A DNA stretch of 64,000 bases from JAKAGZ01 sp963748105 (GTDB lineage Bacteria > Bacteroidota > Ignavibacteria > Ignavibacteriales > Ignavibacteriaceae). Of this stretch, positions 1 to 9,706 are shown in pieces. The stretch lies in NCBI GenBank assembly GCA_963748105.1, contig CAVVHP010000004.1, positions 1-64,000 on the forward strand. The letters run 5' to 3'. A program made the position numbers and the translations under genes. Below the pieces are notes generated by a model, which was given only the letters and a program-made list of their open reading frames with translations, did no database searches and was not told the origin of the DNA. Numbering within the stretch: position 1 is the stretch's first letter; the number at the start of each line of letters is the position of its first letter.

Positions 1-338
1 CCTTACAAGATAACTTATGTCTGACTCCCCGATTGGATGAATAAACTGGAAACCAAAAGTATAACCGGTTTTTCAAAATCCATATTGGCCCCTGCAAATG
101 AATTGTCTGCTGAAAATTTATTCCATCCCCAACCGGCATACACAGCAAGATGCGGCATAAAACTATAAGCGATAGTTCCTTCAAAACCGAACCCTGTTCC
201 GGGATTAGCATCTCCCAGATCTTTGGTAGCGAATGAAGCTCCGTTTCTTAATTCAGCACTCCAGGAATTCTGGGCATTAATATTGGCTGTGGTTAATAAA
301 AGAATCAGCGTGATAATTGTTATAGTTAGATTTTTCAT
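1..338 (-). CDS. Outer-membrane beta-barrel protein, N-terminal part, frameshifted, runs off the window
   Basis: The start is the ATG at 338, six bases after a strong AGGAGG ribosome-binding site; it is followed by a signal peptide (MKNLTITIITLILLLTTANI, cleavage after ...NAQ). The mature part has Gly/aromatic-rich alternating strands such as GFGFEGTIAYSF and LAVYAGWGWNKF, typical of small OmpW/OprF-like barrels. The open frame stops at 15, but one base added in the T5 run at 69-73 opens a frame reading GYTFGFQFIHPIGESDISY to the window edge, which looks like the next barrel strands. I infer a sequencing frameshift. The function is unknown beyond an outer-membrane location. Confidence 0.7.
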
Positions 339-669
339 GTTAGACCTCCTTTCAAGTTTGTGATAAATCATATTTAAGTTCTGATTCAAACTTAAAAGAC
401 AGTTCAAACAGTTAAAAAAATAAGGCGATGAGTGAGTAAATTGACAGGATGAACCTGAAAATCCGGGGATAAACGAGAGGCTCAAATTCTGCAAATGATG
501 TTAAGCGGGGAAGAAATCTTAAACCTTAAAGATTTCTCGGTCGTTTTACTTCCTCGAAATGACAAAAGGGCATTGTCATTTCGAACCCGACGAAGGAGGG
601 AGAGAAATCTTTAATAATGATAGAAAAGATTTCTCGTCGCAAGCTCCTCGAAATGACAGTTGTTAAATT
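339..669. repeat. Intergenic stretch with two palindromic TGTCATTTCGA-type elements
   Basis: No gene is visible. Positions 511-564 and 574-658 hold two members of the repeat family found through the first 13 kb. The second has outer arms TGTCATTTCGA / TCGAAATGACA and inner arms GAGAAATCTTT / AAAGATTTCTC, so it can fold into a long hairpin. It lies between the 3' end of the transporter gene and the 5' side of the outer-membrane protein gene. Confidence 0.75.
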
Positions 670-2297
670 TTATGCAGACTTTGTTCTAAAATTTTTCATC
701 ATCCATTTCTTCGCAAGTATTAGACCGATCGGGCTTATTATTGCGATCAGTCCGTAGATAAGCCACATTGTCTGTGAATTCATTTCAGAAGGCGGTGTGT
801 TGAGCGGAATGTATTTCATTAAGAACCAGCCTGAATAAAATCCCGTTAATACTTTTGTAAGAAACCATGGGAACTGGCCGACACCCATATACAACCCGGT
901 CATTCCTTTCGGCGCCACTTCTGCTATCCACTGAAGGAAACGCGGCTGCCACATCGCTTCACCAATTGTCATAATCAATACGAAGAGTAAAAAGAGGTAC
1001 ATGTTCGGACCGAGTACAAGTAAAAAAGTAGGAACTGACATTACTATCGTTCCGTAAATCATCATTTTATAAACATCAGCCCTGGCTGTTAAACCCGCAA
1101 CAATTGGCGCGAGAATAAAAATTAAAATGGGATTTATATTTGAAAAGACTTCAAAATATTCGCTCACTATAGAACCCGCGAATGCCCTGTCGAGGTAATA
1201 AGGAATTGTAAGCCAGTTATGGGCAAACAAAGTCTGCACAGGAATTAATATAAAGATGAAAAAAGAAAATCTTTTGTCGCGGAATGGATGCAGGGGCCTT
1301 TTCTTTAAATATGCATAAACAGATAATGCTAATAAGATAATTGAAATTGTTAAAAATGTATCGATCGCAATCGGCAGCCCAAACAGTGAAAAGCTAATTA
1401 TAAAATCAAACTCGTTCACGTGTACAAAATTTGAAAAAACAAAAAACAGGACGGTTAACAATCCGAGAATAATTGCCGGAACATTATTTACTTTTTCAAT
1501 TTTAACTTCATCTTCTTCATTTTCATCTTTGTCATCCGAAGTACCGCTTTCAGATTTAATTTTGGCTACTGCTTCTTTATCCAGCTTTATTGCTCAACAG
1601 AATCATAGTCAGAAAGTAATGCGACGACAGTTAGTCCCACATAAACCCAGAATACAGCGGCCAATCCATTAGGTGGAAATGTTGTTTCAAAACTTTGCCT
1701 GGTAAAGGATGAAATAAATCCCGATAAGAATGCGCCAAGGTTCATCAGGCCGTATACAACTGCGTATCCCATAGCGGCCGTCTGCGGGTTTGTGTAGCGT
1801 TTAACTCCTGCATAGGCTGCCGGTTGATAAAGGCCGTAAAATAAAACCATGATTAAAAGTCCGCCGCACATAGAAAAAAACATTGGCGACCACATACCGT
1901 TTGCAAGCTCCAGTGTCCCTGAAAGAGCAACAAGTATTCTTCCCGCCAGCATTCCAACAAAAGCCACTATAAGTGATTTTCTTACGCCAAGTTTGTCTGT
2001 GAATCCTCCAAAGACAAGCATAGCGAAAGTAATACCACCGGTTACAAAGCTGTAAACAAGCCCTGCCTGGTAATCAGTGAGGCTTACATTCTCGGACGAA
2101 TACTTGCCAAGGATTGTAAGTATCCCGAAATAAATTAATCCTTCTATTATGTAGGGAACATTTATTCCCCATAATGCTTTTGGCGCATGTATAAATGCGG
2201 AAAACGTTTCTCCCAGTTCTTTAAAAGCGTCTTGTACAACTTTTTTAAATGATTTTGGTTCTTCTTTGGTTTTTGCAGGCTCACCGTTTGCGGACAT
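670..2297 (-). CDS. MFS transporter, POT/peptide-transporter-like, split by one frameshift
   Basis: Two frames join into one protein of about 543 residues. The N half starts at the ATG at 2297 (MSANGEPAKTKEEPK) and runs to a stop at 1587. One missing base near 1585-1592 restores the frame through an acidic linker (DDKDENEEDE) into the C half, which ends at 670. Both halves are strongly hydrophobic and together suggest 12 or more membrane helices. The stretch GYAVVYGLMNLGAFLSGF resembles the GxxxFYxxINxGAF motif of proton-dependent oligopeptide transporters, and GGFTDKLGVRKS is the MFS loop 2-3 signature. The role is probably proton-coupled uptake; the substrate is unknown. It is a single-gene unit flanked by repeats. 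Confidence 0.65.
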
Positions 2298-2362
2298 AAT
2301 CTCCCCCTTTTTATATCTCCCGAAAATTAAAGAATTGTTCGGTAAAATATTGCAATTTATTT

Positions 2363-2390
2363 TGTCATTTCTGCGGGGTGAGAAATCTTT
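2363..2390. repeat. Half element of the TGTCATTTCGA repeat family
   Basis: TTTGTCATTTCTGCGGGGTG followed by AGAAATCTTT resembles the left arm of the repeat family. No matching right arm is seen, so it is a degraded copy upstream of the transporter gene. Confidence 0.5.
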
Positions 2391-2605
2391 TAATCATTAA
2401 TCTTTTGATTGCTTTTTTCAAATTCCGCGGTTCTTTTTATTTGTTCCTCAAGGTTCCATTTAAAGTTGAACCTGTTTTTTAACTGCCTCTTTAAGCATTG
2501 GAAGGTATTTTACACGCGTCTCTAAAACTGAATACTGAACAACCAGGTAAAGTGTTGTATTGCCTCTCCCCCCGATAATATCCGCATCTAACCACAGCGG
2601 GAGAA
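2390..2605 (-). CDS. Short unidentified coding remnant downstream of the SDR gene
   Basis: On the minus strand, after one frame correction near 2470, a coherent sequence reads LWLDADIIGGRGNTTLYLVV, then VQYSVLETRVKYLPMLKEAV, then KKNRFNFKWNLEEQIKRTAE, ending at a TAA at 2390. It looks like real coding sequence but has no clear start codon or ribosome-binding site and follows the SDR stop in the same frame. It may be a small gene with a lost start or the tail of a protein broken by further indels. I do not recognise the family. Confidence 0.35.
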
Positions 2606-2618
2606 ATTTTTTGGATGT

Positions 2619-3360
2619 TTATCTTTCGCCGCCCAGAAAAGAAATTCCGGTAACTTCTTCGCACACTGAAAGAAAATTTTTCCTGCACGGATATATCATC
2701 TGCTGCGGATAAATATTTTTTTTCTTTTTGGTGATAGAAATAACGCCCGCTTACTTTCGCTTCTTCATCTTCACTTACAGCGAGCCATGCCTGTGTCAGG
2801 TAACCTTTATCTAGATCATCGGGCGCGCCGGGTCCGCCCATATTTGTCGGTACCCAGCCGGGATCGACGGCGTTTGAATAAACGTCCGGCCATCTTCGCG
2901 CCGCGGCCATCGAGAGTATTAAATCGTGAAGTTTGGAATCGGAATAGCTTACGCCTTTTTCCAGGGATAAATTTTTCAGTCCCGGGTCTCCCTGATGTGT
3001 GCATTCCCGAACTGAGGTAGATAAGACGTTTTGGTTTTTGAATCAGGCACGTTAAAATATATGGCGCGAGCGTGTTTACAGTAAAAATTTCTTTACCGGA
3101 TGCCCGGTAGACTCCGGCGTTATGTATAATTGCATCGAAGCGGCCCATCGCGTTTACTTCTGCGGCAAGTTTTTTTGTTTCCTCCATACCTGATAGATCG
3201 GCCGCCAGCGCTTTTTCCGCGCCCGGCAGTTTGTCCATCGCCTGCTGTGCCCGGGCGGCGTGCGTGCGTGCAGTACGACTTGATGTCCCTGGCTGATAAG
3301 TAATTTTGCCGCAAGGTGTCCCAGCCCGTCAGCCGAGCCGGTTATAAATATTCTTGCCAT
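2619..3360 (-). CDS. Short-chain dehydrogenase/reductase, three frameshifts
   Basis: The start MARIFITGSADGLGHLAAKL carries the SDR nucleotide-binding motif TGxxxGLG at residues 7-14. Later pieces, in three frames, give the NNAG-type strand (IIHNAGVY), the substrate-loop serine (YLSSGMH), the YxxxK active site (YSDSK) and the PGWVPTNMGG segment. Frame changes lie near 3255 (a CCGCCCGGG run), near 2985 (GACCCGGGAC) and near 2675 (a TTTT run), after which the protein ends in SFLGGER and a TAA at 2619. The total is about 247 residues, normal for a classical NAD(P)-dependent SDR. The substrate is unknown. It lies directly downstream of an aldo/keto reductase on the same strand, perhaps as one unit. 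Confidence 0.75.
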
Positions 3361-3374
3361 TTTAATTTTACCTG

Positions 3375-4351
3375 TTAATCATTTTTTGTGTGGCTTTCTG
3401 AATAGCGCTCGCCCGCTATCGTAATCTTTGACGCCTTATCATTTATTTCTTTTAAATCTTCCGCTGAAAGTATCCACTTCGGCGGCCGCAAGGTTTTCCT
3501 CCAGACGATGAAGTTTCGTTGTGCCGGGAATCGGAACAATCCACGGCTTCTGCGCCAGTATCCACGCAAGGGCGATTTGTGCCGGTGTTACATTTTTATC
3601 TTTTGCGATCTGCGCTATCAGGTCGACAAGCGCCCCGTTCGCCTTCATGTTTTCGGGTGAAAAACGGGGAACTGAATTGCGGAAATCCGATTTATCGAAC
3701 GTGGTGTTTTCATTTATTTTTCCGGTTAGAAAACCCCTGCCGAGAGGACTAAAAGGGACGAACCCGATTCCGAGTTCCTCAAGCACCGGAAATATTTCTT
3801 CTTCCGGTTCTCTCCACCATAATGAGTATTCGCTCTGCAGGGCTGTTACAGTTTGAACAGCGTGCGCCCGGCGGATAACTTCAACTCCCGCTTCCGAGAG
3901 TCCGAAGTGTTTTACCTTCCCTTCTTTGATTAAATCCCTTACCGTTCCCGCCACGTCTTCAATCGGCACTTCCGGGTCAACGCGGTGCTGGTACAAAAGA
4001 TCGATGACATCTGTTCTCAGTCTTTTGAGTGATTCTTCGACAACGCGTTTTATATTGTTCCGGTTTGCTGTTAAGACCGGGAGAGTTTTTTGTGTCGAAT
4101 CCGAACTTGGTGGCTATTACAACCTTATCCCGGAAAGGAGCGAGGGCTTCACCGACAAGTTCCTCATTTGTGAACGGGCCGTACACTTCCGCGGTATCAA
4201 AAAATGTTACACCCATGTCGATTGCCTTGTGAACAAGAGCGATCATCTCTTTCTTATTTTTAGGCGGTCCGTAGCCGTGACTCATTCCCATGCAGCCGAA
4301 GCCGATCGCCGAAACTTCCGGGCCGCTCTTTCCAAGTCTGCGCGTTTTCAT
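3375..4351 (-). CDS. Aldo/keto reductase, two frameshifts
   Basis: The protein starts MKTRRLGKSGPEVSAIGFGC. The catalytic tetrad residues are visible: Asp and Tyr in FFDTAEVYG, Lys in IATKFGF and His in LLYQHRVD. NADPH-binding features near the C-terminus include PIPGTTKLHRLEEN. Two one-base frameshifts (about 4065, in AAACCGGAAC, and about 3468) divide it into three frames; corrected length is about 325 residues, matching the YakC/AKR13-type reductases. It is expected to reduce aldehydes or ketones with NADPH in the cytoplasm. It precedes the SDR by 15 bases on the same strand, suggesting co-transcription of two reductases. Confidence 0.8.
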
Positions 4352-4473
4352 GGTTTTGTTCTCCTTAAATACTTTGTTCTTTAATAATCCCGATTTTTAT
4401 AATGCTAATATAAGGAGGCAAATACAAGAAAATGAATACAAAAGGCGGTACTATAGATACATTTTTACCTGGT

Positions 4474-4597
4474 CTGTCATTTCGACCTCGCAGAATGGAG
4501 GGAGAAATCTTTTTTCAGTCATTCTGTCCGCCTGTTGGCGGATTGTTTCAGAATCTTCCTATTTTTAAGCAGATCCCGAAACTAGTTCGGGATGACA
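4474..4597. repeat. Composite repeat: TGTCATTTCGA half element plus CATTCTG/GATCCCGAAACTAGTTCGGGATGACA element
   Basis: The left part is TGTCATTTCGACCTC...GGAGAAATCTTTT. The right part contains GATCCCGAAACTAGTTCGGG, a near-perfect palindrome, followed by ATGACA, with CATTCTGTCCGCC before it. The same right-hand unit recurs at 12802-12865. It lies in the divergent region between the aldo/keto reductase and the NAD-binding protein. Confidence 0.7.
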
Positions 4598-4629
4598 TAA
4601 TAAAACTTATATAACGCAAAGAAACAAAA

Positions 4630-5310
4630 ATGAAAATTAAAGGGATCATAACCGGGGCGACGGGAATGGTGGGCGAAGGCGTCCTGCACACTTGCCTCAA
4701 CCACCACGATGTGGAATCTGTGCTGATAATAAACAGGAAGCCGTATGATCTGAAGCACCCAAAACTGAAAGAAATTATCCACAGTGATTTTTTTGATCTC
4801 TCGCCGATTGAAGACCAGCTCATTGGGTGGGACGCCTGCTTCTTCTGCGCGGGTGTAACTTCCCTCGGCAAAACCGAAGACGAATACAGGCATCTCACCT
4901 ACGATATGACGATGAACTTCGCGGAAACGCTGATTAAAGTTAACGGTGAGAAAAGCAAGGAGATTACCTTCTGCTACGTGTCCGGCCTGGGCACCGACAG
5001 CACAGAAAGTGGAAAAACTATGTGGGCGCGCGTGAAAGGAAAAACGGAAAACGACCTGATGAAACTCCCGTTTAAAAACGCGTATATGTTCCGGCCCGGC
5101 TACATACAGCCGATTAAAGGATTAAAAAACACTTACACCCTTTATAAATTCCTGGCTCCGTTTTATCCGCTATTAAAAACTCTCTTCCCTAATTATACAG
5201 TTACATTAAAAGAGCTGGGGCAGGCGATGATAAATATTACTCTCTACAGCCCGGAGAAGAAAGTACTGGAGTGTGGGGATATAAGGGAAGTTACAATGGA
5301 TAATAAATAA
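4630..5310 (+). CDS. NAD(P)-binding Rossmann-fold protein (atypical SDR)
   Basis: The 226-residue protein begins MKIKGIITGATGMVGEGVLH, with the glycine-rich GATGMVGEG nucleotide motif of extended/atypical SDRs. FFCAGVTSLGK, ITFCYVSGLGTDS and FRPGYIQPIKG correspond to the strand-4, strand-5 and YxxP-like regions of the NmrA/HSCARG-like and complex-I-subunit-like families. No canonical YxxxK is present: the equivalent segment reads WARVKGKTEN, where R-V-K-G-K aligns with the active-site helix, so the reaction is uncertain. It is a single gene starting about 30 bases after a repeat element. Confidence 0.7.
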   Translation: MKIKGIITGATGMVGEGVLHTCLNHHDVESVLIINRKPYDLKHPKLKEIIHSDFFDLSPIEDQLIGWDACFFCAGVTSLGKTEDEYRHLTYDMTMNFAETLIKVNGEKSKEITFCYVSGLGTDSTESGKTMWARVKGKTENDLMKLPFKNAYMFRPGYIQPIKGLKNTYTLYKFLAPFYPLLKTLFPNYTVTLKELGQAMINITLYSPEKKVLECGDIREVTMDNK

Positions 5311-5317
5311 TTCTTAA

Positions 5318-5358
5318 TGTCATTTCGAATCCGTGGATAACTGGGCGAGAAATTTTTA
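5318..5358. repeat. Degraded TGTCATTTCGA repeat
   Basis: TGTCATTTCGAATCCGTGGA is followed by CTGGGCGAGAAATTTTT. It is the left arm of the family with no clear right arm, lying between the 3' ends of two convergent genes. Confidence 0.5.
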
Positions 5359-5361
5359 ATA

Positions 5362-6168
5362 TTACTTTTGAGGTTTGTGCTTTTCCTCAATAAATGCTTG
5401 CAGCCCAATGTGGAATTCTACCAATGCTTTATCACTGTCATTCCAAGAAAATTTTTTTTTATCATATGAAGCACACTTACCAGATTTTGGTATGAGTGGG
5501 ACATGTATTCCACGCCATAAAACTGGATATATATTTTCAATAGGAAAATAGGAGAGCAATGACATGAGTTTGCCAAATTGAAATGATATTTTATATGAGT
5601 GTATTTTTAGGTTTTCTGATATTTGAGTAATAGAATTTGATTGACCAAGAATAATCCATGTTGGTGACTGAATCCAATAAAATGGTCTTGTCCCATGATG
5701 TTGTTGTCCAAATGATGATACTTTTGGAGGTAAGCTATCTATATGTTTACTAATATACTTATAATGGTTATTCGGTATATTCTTTAAATAGTTAGCGGAG
5801 GAATTTAAGGCAAAAGCTGTTTTAGCTGTCCATCTACCAACTATTTGTCGTTCTTTGTCTTTAAGTTCGACAACAACACGCTCACCTTTTATTAATGGCT
5901 TCAAAATAGGAATCGCCTCTTCTTCTAATTTACTCATCCACCCACTATTACATTCTTCACAAACTTGACCAGCTAATAAACCTGTAAGTGTATGGTTGCG
6001 AATTGAGATAGGTGAACCATTGCTAGAAATATGTGTCGGTTGTATTTTTTCCTTACTGATGTCTAAGAAACCTGATAGCCATTTGGGAATGACATGTTCT
6101 TTGCTTCGATTTTCTTTCGTAAGTAGTGAGTCACAAAAAACACATAATCGTTTTTCAAGGCTCAGCAT
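5362..6168 (-). CDS. HNH-endonuclease-like zinc-binding protein, function unknown
   Basis: The 268-residue protein has the N-terminal pattern CVFC (residues 9-12), SKEHVIPKW (about 23-31) and CEECNSGWMSKLEE (about 71-84). Two CxxC pairs around an E-H-x-x-P core are the layout of HNH/McrA-like nucleases, in which the His-containing beta-hairpin binds the catalytic metal. The remaining 180 residues resemble nothing I know. The gene is clearly more AT-rich than its neighbours and sits alone against a repeat element, which suggests acquisition by transfer. Possible roles are a defence nuclease or an orphan homing-type protein; neither is shown. Confidence 0.6.
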   Translation of the reverse strand: MLSLEKRLCVFCDSLLTKENRSKEHVIPKWLSGFLDISKEKIQPTHISSNGSPISIRNHTLTGLLAGQVCEECNSGWMSKLEEEAIPILKPLIKGERVVVELKDKERQIVGRWTAKTAFALNSSANYLKNIPNNHYKYISKHIDSLPPKVSSFGQQHHGTRPFYWIQSPTWIILGQSNSITQISENLKIHSYKISFQFGKLMSLLSYFPIENIYPVLWRGIHVPLIPKSGKCASYDKKKFSWNDSDKALVEFHIGLQAFIEEKHKPQK

Positions 6169-6237
6169 GAATTTATATCCGCCTTCTTGTTTTTATTAAT
6201 AATAATTATACTAATATTTTTAGTAAAAACACTAAAA

Positions 6238-6257
6238 AAGCGGCATCTCTGCCGCTT
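6238..6257 (-). terminator. Rho-independent terminator of clpB
   Basis: AAGCGGC-ATCTCT-GCCGCTT forms a 7-bp stem. Read on the minus strand it is followed by a TTTTTT run, about 60 bases after the clpB stop codon. Confidence 0.8.
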
Positions 6258-6315
6258 CGTGAATGGTCGTGACTTTTGTAATTCCCCTCCAAAGGATAGG
6301 AATTTTTCAAGTTAT

Positions 6316-8935
6316 TTATTTTTTCTTAAACACCAGTCCCGCGTCAGAGCTTTGCGAAACAAGTATTGTGTCTCCATCACCAAAATTGCCCATCAGCAGT
6401 TCCTGCGAGAGCGGGTTGGTAAGGTATTTCTGTATCGTTCTCTTCAGCGGCCTCGCGCCGTAGCTTACATCATATCCAAGTTTTGCGAGCCAGTCCTTTG
6501 CCTCGTTATCCACTTCGAGAGTTATTTCTTTCTGTGAAAGCATTTTCTGCACGTATCTTAATTGTATATCCACAATTTTTCTTATCTCTTTTCTCGTCAA
6601 AGGTTTGAAGAGCACAACTTCGTCAACCCTGTTTAAAAACTCGGGACGTATAGTTTTGCGCAGAAGATCCGTAAGAGAATGCCTCAAATTTCCGAGAACA
6701 TTTTCCATCTCTTCATCGTTCCACTCCCTCGGTTTTTTCCTGTATCAAATGCGAGCCGAGATTCGAGGTCATAATAATTATCGTGTTCTTGAAGTTCACA
6801 GTGCGTCCCTGGTTGTCGGTCAGCCTTCCGTCATCGAGAACCTGCAGAAGAATATTGAAAACATCCGGGTGCGCTTTTTCAATTTCATCCAGAAGCAGAA
6901 CGGAATAGGGCCGCCTGCGCACAGCCTCTGTAAGCTGCCCGCCTTCCTCGTAACCCACGTATCCCGGCGGGGCGCCTATCAATCGCGATACGGAGAATTT
7001 TTCCATGTATTCCGACATATCAATTCGCACCATCGCGTGCTCGTCATCAAAAAGAAAATCAGCAAGCGCGCGCGCAAGCTCTGTTTTACCGACACCGGTA
7101 GTGCCGAGAAAAATAAACGAACCGATCGGCCTGTTTACATCCTGCAAACCCGTCCGCGATCTGCGGATTGCGTTTGCCACCGCGGCAACGGCGTCATCCT
7201 GTCCGACAACCCTGTTGTGGAGTTCGTCTTCCAGTTTCAGCAGTTTGCTTCTTTCACTTTCCAGCATTCTGCTTACCGGTATGCCGGTCCATTTTGCGAC
7301 CACCTCGGCAATATCCTCGGCGTCGACTTCTTCCTTCAGCATCTTTTTATCTTTTTGGATTTTCACGAGATCTTCGGTTTCATTCTTCAAAGCTTTGCCG
7401 AGTTCGGTAATTGTGCCGTAACGGAGTTCGGCAACCTTTCCCAGGTTTCCTTCGCGCTCATATTTTTCCGCCATGGTTTTGGCGTTGTCAATCTCGCTTT
7501 TCATCGAACGGATCTTCTGGATTTTTTCCTTTTCAAGATTCCAGTGCATCCTGTAAACATTCCTCTCCTCTTCGAGTCCGCTTAATTCTTTTTTAAGTTC
7601 AATCAATCGTTTTGCGGAAGCGTCGTCTTTCTCGCGCTTCAGCGCTTCTCTTTCAATTTCGAGTTGTTTAATCTTTCTTTCCAGCACGTCGAGTTCTTCC
7701 GGCATCGAGTCTATTTCAATTCTTAATTTCGAGGCGGATTCATCTATTAAGTCTATAGCCTTGTCCGGCAAAAACCTGTCGGTGATATAGCGGTGAGAGA
7801 GCTGGGCTGCAGCAACGATTGCCGCATCAGTAATACGCACACCGTGATGCACTTCGTATCTTTCACGCAGTCCGCGTAAGATAGAAATTGTATCCTCTTC
7901 CGAGGGCTCGCTTACCATCACCGGCTGGAATCTTCTTTCAAGTGCGGCGTCTTTTTCGATATATTTTTTATACTCTGAAAGTGTGGTAGCGCCGATAGCG
8001 TGAAGCTCGCCCCTTGCAAGTGCGGGCTTTAAAATATTTGCCGCGTCCATCGACCCTGATGTTGCGCCGGCACCGACGAGTATGTGAAGTTCATCTATAA
8101 ATAAAATTATTTCGCCCTTCGAATCCGAAACTTCTTTCAATACCGCTTTCAGTCTTTCTTCAAACTGTCCGCGGAACTGCGCGCCCGCGACAATTGCACT
8201 GATATCGAGCGCAACGAGTCTTTTAGTTTTTAAATTCTCGGGAACGTCGCCGGAAATAATCCTGTGGGCGATTCCCTCGGCGATTGCAGTTTTACCCACA
8301 CCAGGCTCACCGATTAAAACAGGATTGTTTTTCGTTCTGCGTGAAAGAACCTGCAACACTCTGCGTATTTCCTCATCACGACCGATAACCGGGTCGAGTT
8401 TTCCCGTGCGTGCCAGCTCATTTAAATCCTTGCCGTATTTCTGCAGTGACTGGTAGGTATCCTCCGGGTTCTGGGTGGTAACCCTCTGGTTTCCGCGCAC
8501 GTCTTTCAGCGCGGCTAAAATTTCTTTCTTGGAAATTCCGTTGTCGCGAAGAAGTTGCCCGGCATTGCCCTGGTTATCAGCAAGCGCTATCAAAATATGT
8601 TCGGATGAAACGTATTCATCCTTTAAATTCTTCGCTTCATCCGCAGCAACATCGAAAAGCTTCCCGGTATTTTGTGACATAGACTGGTTGCCGATTCCGG
8701 TTCCGCTTACCTTCGGCAGTTTTTCCAGGATATCGTTCACTTTAATTTTTACCGCACTCACATTCCCGCCGGTCTTCTGCATTATCGTATCGGCGATGTT
8801 TCCTTTTTCCTGTATCAGCGCCGCGAGTATGTGTTCGGGCTCAAGTACCTGGTTGTTGTAATTCTGCGCAATCTCTATAGCGTTCTGCAGAGTTTCCTGC
8901 GCCTTAACTGTTAATTTATTCGGGTTAAATTGCAT
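6316..8935 (-). CDS. clpB: ATP-dependent disaggregase ClpB, one frameshift
   Basis: ClpB is the AAA+ ring disaggregase that works with DnaK to resolubilise protein aggregates. The start MQFNPNKLTVKAQETLQNAI at 8935 fits the family better than upstream in-frame starts. In order: Clp N domain; AAA-1 with Walker A GEPGVGKTAIAEG and Walker B LFIDELHILVGAG; the coiled-coil M domain rich in Glu/Lys, which distinguishes ClpB from ClpA/C; AAA-2 with Walker A GTTGVGKTELARA and LLLDEIEKAHPDV; and the C-terminal small domain after VDEVVLFKPL. One extra G in a GGG run at about 6727-6732 breaks the frame; corrected length is about 873 residues, normal for ClpB. It belongs to the chaperone block at 6.3-13.4 kb. 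Confidence 0.95.
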
Positions 8936-8958
8936 GTTTATCACCTTTTTATTTCGCA

Positions 8959-9144
8959 TTGTCATTTCGACGCCGACGTAAGGAGGGGGAGAAACCTTGT
9001 TCGTCAACCGGAAAGATTTCTCGTCTCCCGATAAATCGGGATCCTCGAAATGACAGTGCTTTTTCGTTTGTCATTTCAACCGCAAGGAGAAATCTTATGC
9101 AGCAAACAGGAAAGATTTCTCACCCTTTCAGGGTTGGAAATGAC
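8959..9144. repeat. Two tandem palindromic elements, left of the GIY-YIG gene
   Basis: Positions 8959-9055 have outer arms TGTCATTTCGA / TCGAAATGACA, inner arms resembling GAGAAACCTT / AAGATTTCTC and a nested CCCGATAAATCGGG. Positions 9069-9144 are a second, looser copy (TGTCATTTCAACCGC ... GGTTGGAAATGAC). They end 6 bases before the stop codon of the GIY-YIG gene. Confidence 0.8.
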
Positions 9145-9149
9145 GAAGC

Positions 9150-9446
9150 TTACTTAAATAGCTCCTCAGCTAAATCCTTCCATTCCGGGTTCATCGATTC
9201 AATTAAATTATTTTTCTTTTCTCTTCGCCATTTCTTAACTTGCTTCTCTCTTAAAATCGCTGCAGTTACATCGTTTGTATATTCATAGTAAACCAGTTTA
9301 TTCAAATTGTACTTTTTTGAAAACCCTTCGAATATTTTATTCTTATGTTCATATATTCTTCTTTCAAGATCATTCGTCATTCCAACATATATAACTTTAT
9401 TATTCCAGTTTGAAATAATGTATATGTAATAGTTGTGATGCTTCAA
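9150..9446 (-). CDS. Small GIY-YIG nuclease family protein
   Basis: The 98-residue protein contains YYIYIISN (the GIY-like strand is Y-I-Y), then VIYVGMTNDLERRIYEHKN, where YVG is the YIG element and R-R-x-x-E-H follows, and LVYYEYTNDVTAAILREKQV with the catalytic Glu region. It is a single-domain member of the UPF0213/URI type. Such genes are common as scattered copies in Bacteroidota. It is enclosed between two pairs of palindromic repeats, six bases from the left set and 26 bases from the right set, which makes a mobile unit or a repeat-processing nuclease plausible but unproven. Confidence 0.85.
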   Translation of the reverse strand: MKHHNYYIYIISNWNNKVIYVGMTNDLERRIYEHKNKIFEGFSKKYNLNKLVYYEYTNDVTAAILREKQVKKWRREKKNNLIESMNPEWKDLAEELFK

Positions 9447-9471
9447 TTACATAAACCCAATTATATTCAAA

Positions 9472-9657
9472 TTGTCATTTAGACGCTGACGAAGAAAGGG
9501 GAGAAATCTAGTTCTTCAACCAGAAAGATTTCTCGTCGCTAGCTCCTCGAAATGACAACACCTTTATAATTTGTCATTTCGACCGCAGGGAGAAATCTTT
9601 TTGAATCATAGCTATGGATTTCTCACCCTTCGACAAGCTCAGGGTTCGAAACGACAC
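9472..9657. repeat. Two tandem palindromic elements, right of the GIY-YIG gene
   Basis: Positions 9472-9557 have arms TGTCATTTAGACGC / CTCCTCGAAATGACA with inner GAGAAATCT / AAGATTTCTC. Positions 9571-9657 have TGTCATTTCGACCGC / GGGTTCGAAACGACA with an internal CTTCGACAAGCTCAGGGT segment. No gene lies in 9447-9706. Confidence 0.8.
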
Positions 9658-9706
9658 TTACAATCTCCTACACACCCTCCTGTCAGGAGGGGGACGGGGG
9701 AGGTCG

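Noticed and set aside
2787..3020. Plus-strand open frames over the SDR, aldo/keto reductase and clpB genes
   Set aside because: They lie opposite real genes with strong family motifs, encode low-complexity or arginine/serine-rich nonsense and have no ribosome-binding sites.
4776..4784. TTATCCACA, a perfect DnaA-box sequence
   Set aside because: It is single, inside the coding sequence of the NAD-binding protein, and no cluster of boxes or AT-rich unwinding region accompanies it, so an origin is not supported.
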